Assembly: GCA_944474755.1 (NCBI GenBank)
Contig: OX104112.1
Span: 57,455,176 to 57,519,175 of the forward strand
Source of the DNA: Limnoperna fortunei
Taxonomy: Eukaryota; Mollusca; Bivalvia; Mytilida; Modiolidae
DNA: 64,000 nucleotides
Reading direction: 5' to 3'
Shown here: positions 53,941 through 64,000 of the stretch, in pieces
How the letters are laid out: every line of letters begins with the position of its first letter
Position numbering within the stretch: position 1 is the first letter of the stretch
The notes under the pieces: model-generated
Seen by the model: only the letters and a program-made list of their open reading frames with translations
The model's database searches: none
What the model was told of the DNA's origin: nothing
Program-made: the position numbers and the translations under genes

Positions 53941-55455
53941 CTCGCAAACATTAAACCTTTGCTGTTCTGTTTCTGACATGTCAATACTAATTATGACAAT
54001 ACTTTCAAATTTTAACCGCTATGTCTTCTTTTTTTGTATGATTTTTTGTTGTTGTTTTGTTTCAGATTTTATAATTGTGTTATGTCAGTTGGTTGTAAAC
54101 GTTCATATTGATGAAGTTTTATCTGTAATCATGCCGTTGGCATAGTGAAATCTTTTATTAGTTCATGACAGTGTCATATTTATATAAACATAAAGTGACC
54201 AACACTTAAAATATAAAATAACTCACTACTTCAGGTTAGACATTTAGTATTTTATTTCCTTGTGTGTTTTTCTCAAAATCTGGTTAAGGCTAGTTGTGCA
54301 AAATTGAGTCTTCTGAAAAATATTGTTAAATAATATACTACATGTTTCTAAACATAAATGATTTTTGTGACCATAAGATATTATACACATTCCTACATTC
54401 AGAATTTAATTAAGATTTTTCTTTTTACTAAATTTGTCCTTCAATTTTTCTGTTTATAAAATGAAAAAGTAATTAAAAAAAGGAAAGTTTATTAATAATA
54501 AGCGACTTCATGTTAAACTTTTTCGAAATTAATAATTTCATCACATCACATATGTATAGTATTTGTACAAATGACTGGTGTGTTTGGAACTGTTGTCACT
54601 CAACAGTATGTTAAAGAAAAATTGAATAACACAGTACTAGTTATCATGTACTGATTGAATAAGTGACCAGTCCAAATTGAGGAAGGAAAAAATGGGTTTA
54701 CATTTTAATATCCCAACATGTCTATGTTGATGTGATAGAAATTATTATTTTGGCAAATTTTTGAATTACAGATTACAGACAATGTGTATTATGATCAAGA
54801 AATCCAGAATTTGACCTTTATAAGTACGGTGCAATAAGTACTGGTATTTTTCTGGTTATATCAGATGTACTGAATAGTAATTATACACAACTTACGTATT
54901 TTAACTATATTCCATGGGTTTAAGTGCTGTTTTCTGTTAACTTGTATGTGCAAATAATACCATTGTTTATATATGTCAATAAAGATAGTAATAAGTTATT
55001 TAATCTTTAATTTTAAATCATATACATGTTTGTGTTAAACAACAGCAGTTTTTGAGTTTCAAAATGAAAATTGACATTAATATTGCAGCAACATATAATA
55101 ATGTACAGTAATTGTTGAAATGGGGAACCACAGGAAGTGACATCATATCATTGAAGTCCTTATTTTAATACCATAATTGTTATGATGAAAAAGTAAAAAT
55201 ACATTTGTATGTAATGGAGATCATTACTCCTTGAAGGTCAACAAAAAATCAATCTGTGCAGTCTATTTAAGCCTCAACAGACTGCAGTTAAATTAAACGC
55301 AGGAAACAACTTGATGTAACCACATAATTCTGAACACAAATTATGTCTAAGCTTTCCAGCATGTTTAACCATTGTCAGCTTCATGTGTGCATGTTTACAT
55401 TTCAATCTTTTCGGAAGCCCCTATTGTTTTTTGCATTTTTTTTAATTGTATTTTT
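53941..55455. other. Intergenic, no supported gene
   Basis: AT-rich, unrecognised. Possible extended Rab2 3' UTR to the AATAAA at 54978. Confidence 0.4.
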
Positions 55456-55459
55456 GATT

Positions 55460-55690
55460 GGTGCTTGATGCCATTTTTGCAGCTACATCATGGCGTTCAG
55501 TTTTTATTAGTCATAAAGCCAGAGTACTCCGTGACAATCCTCTTCCTTTTGTAAGAAAATGTGCAAATCCTTGTCAATCAAGTTTGGAGTCGAGCATATG
55601 TTGCCCATCCCCCGTGAGACTCAAACCTGTAACCTTAGGGTGGACAGACCATGTGAGTAGTAACCTTAACCACTAGCTACCAAGGGCTTT
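55460..55690 (-). mobile_element. Decayed SINE, minus strand
   Basis: Keeps catcatggcgttcagttttt, cctttgtcaat-like and ttggagtcgagca blocks, and cgtgagactcaaacc (degenerate B box) of the 24420 family. No target duplication survives. Confidence 0.7.
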
Positions 55691-55694
55691 GGAC

Positions 55695-56110
55695 CAGTTG
55701 ATTCAAAACATGGTCATAATGTTCAATAGATGGTCCTCTGAAAAGTTTTATATTCTAATCGCATCTTTAAAATGACTTCAATCGCAGGTAAGCCTTTGGG
55801 AGCTGCAAAGTTGATTGAAGCCATTTTGTACTGAATGCTTAATGATGGCCCTATACAAAGTGGGTACGTTGTCCTATTGGTTAAATGCAGCATGCGTACT
55901 TCAACAAGACTTCAATAAACATTGAAAAACTGAGAAAGTGTTAAAAGGGCTTCTCTGAACCGTTAAACCAGTTGAAACCAAACTTGTCAAAACATCATGT
56001 TTTAAGGCCACACAAAATTAAAATGGTCGATATACCCATAAAAAACCGCAGTTTGTTCGATAGACAAAAAATTCACTAAAGCGGGAGAGGGATACAGACT
56101 CGTTGTCATC
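55695..56110 (+). mobile_element. Decayed copy of the intron 3 element
   Basis: Starts within catggtcataatgttcaat, passes gatggtcctctgaaaagttt and aaagggcttctctgaaccg, and ends near gagagggatacagactcgtt, which parallels gtgagcgatacaggctctta at 38635-38654. Only about one and a half satellite units remain. Confidence 0.6.
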
Positions 56111-56840
56111 AACAATACACGTTTATATCTTAATATTGCTCTCCAAAACCATGTACAATTTAAACGTTTGTACAATGCGAAGTTTAATACTATTCATGTT
56201 TTGCACAATGGCTATTTTATGAAGTTGGTTCGACCCTTACAATAAAACACATACATGACAGCATGCAAACAACATACACCCGTCGAGTAACTCATTGTCA
56301 TGACTAGGAAAAGACAAATTAAGGAGTGGGAAGCACTACCTATGTCAAAAAATGTCAGATCGTATTTGAGACACAGATTTCCCATTACTATCAATTAAGT
56401 AATGGTGACGACCATAGATAAATATATTATAATTTTAGAAAATAATACAGAATTCTTATTGTCATATAATTATTGTCGATTTCGATATCCGATGCATTAT
56501 TTGTTATAATAATGTACACTGGGCACTCGAGAAGGTAACACGATCCACATTTACATTTAAATCGTTGATAACATTTATTACGGCGATTTGTATTGTTTTC
56601 CTAATAACCATTTATGGGTGCTTCAGACGAGTAGGCAGTGCCTGTATCTAACAGACACCCGTCGAGTTACTCATCGTCATGTCTAGGAAATAGTCAAATC
56701 CAAGAATATAGAAAAGCTACCTGTTATATTCAGCAGATTTAAAGCCTACCAATGACTAACAACTGAAGATGCCTAATCGCATTTGGGTGATAGATTTTCA
56801 ATAATGATCAACCCATTAATGATGACGGCTATAGAACTTC
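56100..56840 (+). repeat. Diverged tandem duplication, about 380-bp period
   Basis: acacccgtcgagtaactcat at about 56276 and acacccgtcgagttactcat at about 56656 are followed in both by gtcatg.ctaggaaa and, further on, a parallel cgtattt / cgcattt block. Non-coding; origin unknown. Confidence 0.65.
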
Positions 56841-56997
56841 CTTTTTGAAGGCAAGACGTTGACCTAGGTCCAACAAATCACTGTTTATAGTAACTTATTG
56901 ATTAACGGCAACATCGGAATATTAATCGCAAGATCTAGCATAACGATTTGATCGAGATACAAAACCATATTAGCACTTACTAGCGTAAAATAGCACG

Positions 56998-57252
56998 AGG
57001 CCTCGGAAGCCAAGCGATTATGGTAGTTACGTCATCTACTATTGCTCACGTGCCAGTTAACCCTTTGATTTCGGGCTCCCGACTTACTGTGGACAAAATT
57101 GCTTCATGCACTCCAACCTTATTTGACAGGAATTGCATGTTTTCATGCCGAAGGTCTGAAGTCTTTGGCTTCCCATCGTGTAAATACAGGATGGCATATA
57201 TATGACAGCTGAAACATTCAGAAAATGGCGTTAAAGCATATTCAAACAAACT
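56998..57252 (+). mobile_element. tRNA-derived SINE, near full length, plus strand
   Basis: Head aggcctcggaagccaagcga; 3' part aagtctttggcttcccatcg, then gacagctgaaacattcagaa and atggcgttaaagcatattca, which equals the reverse complement of the tail of the 24420 copy. The minus-strand frame through it is a by-product. Confidence 0.75.
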
Positions 57253-57643
57253 AAATACAACGTGACGCGAAAACAGTTAATTCTTCAAAGTCTTTTCCGT
57301 CTAAATTTGTACCATAATATTCTGTATAAACTCAACTACTAAGTATTTCATTATGTGTTTTTCTATTTAATCCTTCACGATGTTTTATTATAATCCACAT
57401 TGTTTGTGTAAAATTCAAGATATATCGGAATAAAATGATCGTAACATATCATCTTTCAATATTATTGCAAACAGCACTAAGAAGAACCAAGCCTTAATGT
57501 AACTAACTGATCAATAATTAAAGGATTGTGAATAACATTTAATACTGTTTGTATAGTTTAAATGTAAAAATGTTCATGAAACAAAACATACAAGTTTACA
57601 CTTCTTATATCATAATATTTATAAAAAAGTGACAATTTATTTA
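57253..57643. other. Intergenic, nothing recognised
   Basis: AT-rich, without repeats or frames of note. Confidence 0.4.
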
Positions 57644-57740
57644 TAAGCCTAGTTATTAGTCCAAGGCTTGCTGTATTGGCCTGAAGCGCAGACAAAGGCC
57701 AATACAGATGGCGAACACCAATAACTATAGGCCTATAAAG
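57644..57740. repeat. Foldback element, about 95 bp
   Basis: Arms ataagcctagttattagt and ataactataggcctat, with inner arms ctgtattggcct / aggccaatacag around the loop gaagcgcagacaa. The two halves differ by small indels. Confidence 0.75.
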
Positions 57741-57904
57741 AAATCATCAATAATATCTTTATTAATAAACAGTGTTAAAACACGAGGCCTATACAATATT
57801 GGACTATAGTTAATTATGTATTGAATAGGTTCGGCATAATATATCAAATGGACGAGTTTACTGTTATCTAAGTGAATATTATAGTAATAATTAATAATTC
57901 AATA

Positions 57905-58275
57905 TAATATTAATGACTTCCAGACTGTCCCTGCTTCGATATAGGTCGCTATGGGATTTATCAGCCAGAGAAAATAGAAATGCATTTTTGAGGATTGATC
58001 AATTCAGATAGCGACCGTATATCAAAGTCAGTAATTGTTTAATTACATAAAATCATATTCTTCTTTGATCAGAAAAGCAGAGGACGCTACCACACAATTG
58101 TACTTTTCGATCTATTTTGAAATCTAGGTTGATACATGATTCAATTCCTCTTGACCACTGTGCAGCGGACAAAAAATCCATATTTTGATGCAATTTTAGT
58201 ACTGTTGCGATTTAGCGTCACCCGAGAGTCGTTTTTAGACCAATCCAAAAACAAGCATAATTCAACTCATGTAAT
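57905..58275 (+). repeat. Dispersed repeat family B, copy (plus)
   Basis: Reverse-complement partner of 10790-11385. Keeps cttcgatataggtcgct, gcgaccgtatatcaaagtca, gaaaagcagaggacgc, gtgcagcggacaaaa and actgttgcgatttagcg. Confidence 0.6.
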
Positions 58276-61200
58276 AAAGTACAATATTATAGTATTATTG
58301 CGTTTAAGAATTGGACTAGTTCTATATTGAACAGGTTCGGCAAAATATATCATATGGAGGACAGGTTTACTGTTATCTTATGTGCTGTATTATTGCGTTT
58401 ACGGACCAATAATCGAACTCTATTGCATGGGGCGGTTCTCTTCAGATGGGCCCATGTATACTCCGATGTCGCCATTCGCCCCATACACATATGGTAACCA
58501 AAAAAAGTCATAAAGCGGTTTAAGTGTTCTTACATCTAAATATTGGCGATTAGCTAATATACCATGCAGTTAGCAATGCGTTTAGGTAAAAAAACATGAG
58601 TCAATATAAGCTAATTTGATTGAAATAGTGCAGACTTGAATATAGGATTTTCAGCTAGAGGGGTGCACCAAATGGGCGAGGGGTCTGGGGACAGGTGCAG
58701 GGCAATGTCCTGGTAGGAGGCCAAGGATGGAGGCGAAGCCACCCGGAAGCTCTGAAGAGATAGCTTCTTATGGATCATTTTAGATAGTGTTCGGACGGGT
58801 ATTTTTGTTGTCAGATGCTTATTATTTGAAGATGCTGAAATTCTAGGTACACGGTCTTCATACATATTCTTTCCATTTTAAGCTTTAGTTCATTACTTGT
58901 TATTGCTATTTTTATGTATATAAGCTTAGCCATTTATAGAGTGCCTTTCGTTCGATAAATGAAAATATTGAAACATTTAATGTAAGGTACTTGGGAACAT
59001 GTTGAGATCGATTAATTTTTTCATTGTTTTTAATCAAAAAGAATGAAAACAAAACTGTTATCATCTATCACTGGAGATGCGACGGAAATTTAAATTATAT
59101 CATAGCACCAAAGACATGATGGAAGAAGATAATTAAAAAACGTGTTCCCCGTCCGATGTGGGTTTTTGTGTCTTTCTCTTTCATTCTTTCTTCTTTACGT
59201 TTTTTATAAATTCAGCCTGAATCCGCGCCTGTAGGGACTTAACAAGCGCACGTACGTTAATTCATTTTTTAATCATGAGAGATCGTTAAATAAATATATA
59301 CTTTATCGTATGCATGATGTCTTATATTGTTTAAAATAAAACCCGACACACTACTAAAAGTGTGGCTGTTTGTTTAAAATGCAACATACAATTTAATATT
59401 CGACTGTAGAATATAGCTTGAATATTTAAGTTATATGAAAAAAAATCATTATAAGTTAGAAAATGTATGTTTTTATTTATTGTAATTACACAAATTTCGT
59501 GATTTATATTATTATTTAAGTATTCATTGCCGTCGGAAGGGGGTGGTGCGTTTAGTACAATCGCGCCCGGCCCCCCCTTTTTTTTAACAAAAATCACCAT
59601 TGTTATATAACCGAAACATTTGTTTAGAAAAATAGTAAATTATTTGTAATGTATGAAATATAAAACTCTTTGAGCCTAGTGCAGAAAGCGCCACAAGTGC
59701 CCACAACTGTTCATTTTGTCCACACTAACATATATGGGATCATATGGGAGCTAGGTACCCCTACCAGACCTCACACGCACACCACAGTGCCGAGAACTGC
59801 ACAGGGCCACGAAATTCCGATTTTTCGCAGAGATTTTCGGTCTTGCTCATTTTCTTAATTTTTAATGAATGGTCGCTGAATCAGAATATTGGTTCACGTA
59901 GTTGTCAGAATTCTTTCGTTCTTTTGTTTTTCATTTAAAATGATTTTTTTTTAAATGTAAATTTATTGAAATTACGAAAAATATGTAACATAAAATGGTT
60001 GCAAAATTATAAATATTTATAATATATTTAATAATAAGTGACATTTCTTAGAAATATTAAGGAAATTTGATAATTAAAAATTGTTAATAAATCGTAATGT
60101 CATCCGGGCACTTTCTGATGAATATTCTATTGTGATTGGCTATTGTTGTAAAAGCACCTGGTCAACGCTTCCTTCAGACACCAAATCTGATTGGATAATT
60201 ATATCAATGGCAATATTTTAATAAATGCCATTGTTTCAGTTTATAAAACCATTGAACTTTATTTTGTATAGATGAAACGAAATAAATTATGTTACTTTTT
60301 AAGATGGTCAATATATGATTAATTATGTAGATGAAAATTAAAGAATTAATTTGAAAAAATGATTAAATAGCATTTATTTGATATCCAATCAAAACGTTCG
60401 ATTCAAATTACAATGCTTTCACACGACTGCATGATGTTGAGGTTATAAGCGGTCTAAATCAACAAAATCAACTTGTATATAATTTTGATATTTTCACTAT
60501 ATATGAAAGGTAGGAGGTATATTTTATGTTAAATTTGTCCGTCGTTTGTCAAAGTTATGGATTGTTGACAATTTTGCTATCGATTTTTTCCAACACCCCC
60601 GGGAAGGGTCCCATTCAGTTGGCTTCTGTTCAATAATTTCTTAAAAACTACAAATAGAAATGGCGTTCAAAGACAACTTTTCTTTGTGTCACCGAATGAT
60701 AAATTTGTATGTGGAAGAAACTAAAAGTATTTAATGTTGAATACTTTTTAGCACTTTTTAAACACATTCTGTTGGTTTGTTTTCGTTTCTCCTTCCTGCA
60801 CGTGTTTCTTAACCAGAAATTATGGGATTTTCCCGTTGCGGGGCCCAACCCACGAATAACAAAGGACAGTTGCAAATAGTTGCACCTTTGATATATTAAA
60901 AATATATAATTGTGAAAGGTTTGCAATATGAAATAAGACCAAGTGTTAAAGGTTGTCAATAAACGAACTAATGGAAATATTGTTTTATTTTTTCATGGGA
61001 TCCTTTATGGGGCTCTGTAAGGGTTTTTTCCTCAATATAATCTCATAGTGATTGTCATTCTCGTTTTTCAAATATGTAAATAATATATATGTGATTAGGA
61101 AAAAAACATGGAAACCACATTTGCAATGTTTATTACAATACTAAGTTCTATTGAGTTAGCCTAACTATAAAAAACATTCATTATGTGATTATTAGTAAAA

Positions 61201-61810
61201 ATATTAAAAAATATATTTGTTGAATCCTTTGTTTATGATTGAAATTGTGTTTATTTTCCTTTGCAAATTCAAAATGTTTAATGGCTTACACCACATATTA
61301 TTAGGTAGAGTAATACATTTCCAGTATTTTTCTGGAAATTATGTTATTTCATAGAAAATTGTTGTGATCATTTGCAATTAATAGTTAATCTGCTGTGATC
61401 ATTTGCAATTAATAGTTAATCTGCTGTGATTCAATTCATTTAAAATAAAGAACATTTTGTGTTTATGGAATAATTTTATGAGAACACATTGATGCACTTT
61501 TTAAAACTAAATGTAGGAATAAGGCAGTTTGTTTTAAATCAGGTATTTATATGGTAGATGTATGTCATTAATATTAAGTATATTGTCTCCTTCAAAAATT
61601 AACAGAAATAACCTGGAATATTAATTTCTGTAGAAGAAAAAAAAATTGGTTACCACAGAATCAAGTTATTATTAGTAAGATAATTAAAAATAAACATATT
61701 GCATAATTGCTTAAAAACATACTATTTTTACGTTGAATTAAGCTTACTGTGAATAAAAAAAAAGATGTTTTATTTGTACTTTATATGAGTATAGGTATAT
61801 CTTTTTACTA
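58276..61810. other. Intergenic, upstream of CHD7; no supported gene
   Basis: A GC-rich patch at 58655-58755 (gaggggtctggggacagg) looks like part of an old repeat. A perfect two-unit 31-bp tandem repeat lies at about 61363-61424. One or more non-coding first exons of CHD7 may lie here or further right; none can be placed by eye. Confidence 0.4.
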
Positions 61811-62916
61811 TGCAGCCAGGGATTTTCCTGCCTTTATTTTGGGGCTGATATTCGGCCCCATTCCCAACGGCAAAAACCCATATTTTTTCACAATTATGAA
61901 AGTGAAAATTCCCAATTCAGAAGGTTTTGTAATCGGGATTCTAAAAATAAATTCAATCATGCTAAGCCGAAGTATTACAAAGAAAATCAAAATCTGATTA
62001 AATCATGCAGATTGGTTTATAATTACTGTTCCTGGTATCTTTAGTCATAACTGCAAACAGTTTTATATTAGAGCTGGCTTGTTTTATACCAATACACAGA
62101 TTCTGGTACAATATAAAAAAAACCCTTAGACCACATGTTAGATTTGGTAAGTCGCAGAACTTTGTTCAATAATATGAAAGATAATTGTATGCCGCAAATA
62201 ACCCAAATTACTGTATATTTACGATCTCCAGAATTGTGGGCTGTTTTTTTGTTTAAATAGAGGTGTCTAGAAAAGAATAAGTCGGAGGAATACATTTGGA
62301 ATGAAGCGTGACCCTGCAGCAACGTTAAAAATGGCTTTACACAACGCGAAATACTACCGAAGGGGAATGATGACGCATTGCATCAAAACTAGGAAATTTT
62401 GTTTTTATGAAATTAAATATTGACCAGAGCCTTGGTGAATAGAAAATCATGGGTTTTCTTGCACCTTTAGACCCATCCATTATCGGCATTCAACCAAACC
62501 TTCGCTACCGACCCTTGTCATTAGATTAGCATACAAATCAGGGTAAACAAAAAACCAAGGCAATGCACATTTTTAGAGTTTAGTATATCTGATTAAGTTC
62601 TTATCAAGTCATTAAGTCAGAACAAACGAGAATGAAAGTGAAAGCAAAATCTGATGTCTGCTATTCAGTTTCTAATTAATTCCACCAAGATTTGAATTTG
62701 TCAGTTTTCTGGTCAGTCTTGTAGATTCCATCTTGTCATTCATGACTAATTAACAGACAAGAAACATTTTCATTAAAAACATAGATGTTTAAAAGCAAGG
62801 TTTTTACTTTATTCATATTTAAGACTTTTCCCAATTTTGTAGTTTACGTCATAATTTTCCCAATTAACAGGGGTCCAGGCCCCATTTGAAAAAAAGTAGG
62901 AAAATCCCTGGCAGCA
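61811..62916. repeat. Inverted repeat pair flanking 1.1 kb
   Basis: tgcagccagggattttcctg at 61811 and the complement of gtaggaaaatccctggcagc at about 62897-62916 match over 24 bp with few changes. The similarity continues more weakly inward through ggggc/gcccc and ttgggaaaa-type words. Either two opposed copies of one short repeat or the ends of a non-autonomous element. Confidence 0.55.
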
Positions 62917-63688
62917 TCTGGATGGCACTCCTTTCTGTTAATCAAATGTGATAATTAAATTAACCCACAAAACCGTAGTTTCAAGTTCACACCTACATTT
63001 ACATTAAGACAGTATAAGAATTAGTAAACCTTAAAACAGAAGAAAACACCAAGGTGTGTCCATTGAAAAATAAGATCTACAGATATTGATTTTGGATTCT
63101 TCTTTCTCGTATTAGTACATCTTGATAACTATTTGGACACTTGCATGGATCATTTACTCTTCCTGAAACATTTTTGACCAATGGATCTATCCAATATGAT
63201 TATTGCTGGACTAGAAGTGTGATTTTTGCACATAATCTAAACATCCGGTATATTATTTTAAAGTTGTGTAGACCAGTAATAGTTATTTTGCAAGTGCCTG
63301 AGTTATCAGAAATATTCGTCTGAATTTGCTTGCAAAAAAATTAATCTGTTACATAAGCAGGACAATTTCCCCGAAACATATATTTATCTCCTTTGACTTA
63401 AGTAACTGCATTATTATAGCCGTTCTCAAATAAAAACAATTATAGAAAGTAAACTGAATGACAGAAACTATTGAAAATTGAAATCTGCATTTGTTGACAA
63501 GATTTTTCTGTTGTAAAGCGAGGTAATTGTTACTTCATCAGGTTTTATTTTGTTAAATATTTACAATATTTTGTCCAATATTTGAAACAACAAATACATA
63601 TATATTGATTCACTGCAATTCAGAATTACTTGGTTGTTAAAGAAGAGGGACTTTATGTTTACTTTAAAACAATACATTTATGTTTCAG
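62917..63688. other. Probable CHD7 5' intron
   Basis: AT-rich, ending in the acceptor catttatgtttcag at 63688. No coding content. Confidence 0.5.
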
Positions 63689-63809
63689 GTGCCGTTGGCA
63701 GAACAACTGCACCATTGTACAAGCTTCAAGATGGATAAACTCTAGAAATTAAGACTCAGCTATATTGACAGCTGCAGCAGCCATTGTTGCTGTATGAAAA
63801 GGGGATATT
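63689..63809 (+). other. CHD7 5' UTR part of the first coding exon
   Basis: 121 bases between the acceptor at 63688 and the ATG. In-frame stops precede the ATG, which supports 63810 as the start. Confidence 0.65.
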
Positions 63810-64000
63810 ATGGCAGATAATGGAATGCTTAGTTTATTTGACACAGATGGGGGATTTCTGGACGATTTGGCATCGGACAATGGAATGACTGGATCTGGAC
63901 CTTTAATGGATGGGGGAATGCTTGGCCCAGGCAACAACATGCAGATGAACCCAATGCAACAGCCACAGATGTTTAACCAACAAATGGGGGGAATACCTCC
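63810..64000 (+). CDS. CHD7/Kismet-family chromatin remodeller, N-terminus (partial)
   Basis: The ATG at 63810 opens a frame that runs off the window edge. It starts MADNGMLSLFDTDGGFLDDL and continues as a Met/Gly/Gln/Pro-rich disordered region. The opening parallels vertebrate CHD7 (MADPGMMSLFGEDG), and the low-complexity N-terminus is typical of CHD6-9/Kismet proteins. These use SNF2-type ATPase and paired chromodomains to slide nucleosomes at enhancers; those domains would lie beyond 64000. The exon begins at 63689 after a good acceptor, so at least one upstream non-coding exon exists. Distance to Rab2 is 11.3 kb with the same orientation. The call rests on about 14 N-terminal residues plus the RAB2A-CHD7 neighbourhood known in vertebrates. 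Confidence 0.75.
   Translation, partial: MADNGMLSLFDTDGGFLDDLASDNGMTGSGPLMDGGMLGPGNNMQMNPMQQPQMFNQQMGGIP

Overview
This is a eukaryotic, metazoan window, AT-rich and gene-poor. It is most likely from a mollusc and probably a bivalve. That reading rests on spliced genes with GT-AG introns, a Rab2 protein almost identical to animal Rab2, tRNA-derived SINEs, and dispersed repeats of a type I associate with bivalve genomes. There are no bacterial operons, no CRISPR arrays and no rRNA genes.

Layout. (1) Positions 1069-8471 hold a 7.4 kb DNA transposon with terminal inverted repeats (TIRs) of about 304 bp that differ at about one base, and a candidate AATT target duplication. On the plus strand it encodes a PIF1-type helicase and a PHD-finger protein. 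The two lie in one reading frame, split by a single TAA. On the minus strand it encodes a 907-residue P-element/THAP9-like transposase with a visible D-D-E triad and an N-terminal segment resembling an RFX winged helix. (2) Positions 8.5-32.3 kb are intergenic and full of decayed mobile DNA: three remnants of one reverse-transcriptase family, two non-LTR 3'-end remnants, several SINEs (two with clear target duplications), a MITE with long TIRs, and several foldback elements. They also include a possible short spliced gene of unknown function (exons at 10425-12420). (3) Positions 32596-52519 hold a complete eight-exon Rab2 gene (212 residues). Intron 3 carries a 1.4 kb element with about eight 165-bp internal repeats. 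Intron 4 carries a 9.1 kb insertion made of five tandem units of one repeat family, packed with nuclear-receptor half-site motifs (TCAAGGTCA and DR1 forms). (4) Positions 52.5-63.7 kb are the Rab2 3' flank and intergenic DNA with SINEs and decayed repeats. (5) From 63689 to the window edge is the first coding exon of a CHD7/Kismet-family chromatin remodeller, in the same orientation as Rab2.

The two host genes are unrelated in function: membrane traffic and chromatin remodelling. RAB2A and CHD7 are also close neighbours in the same orientation on human chromosome 8q12, so the pair looks like ancient conserved linkage. The transposon genes form their own system: a transposase plus a helicase/chromatin-reader protein that may assist it.

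Exon joins, motif readings and repeat boundaries were made by eye from the sequence. Family names rest on recognised motifs, not on searches.
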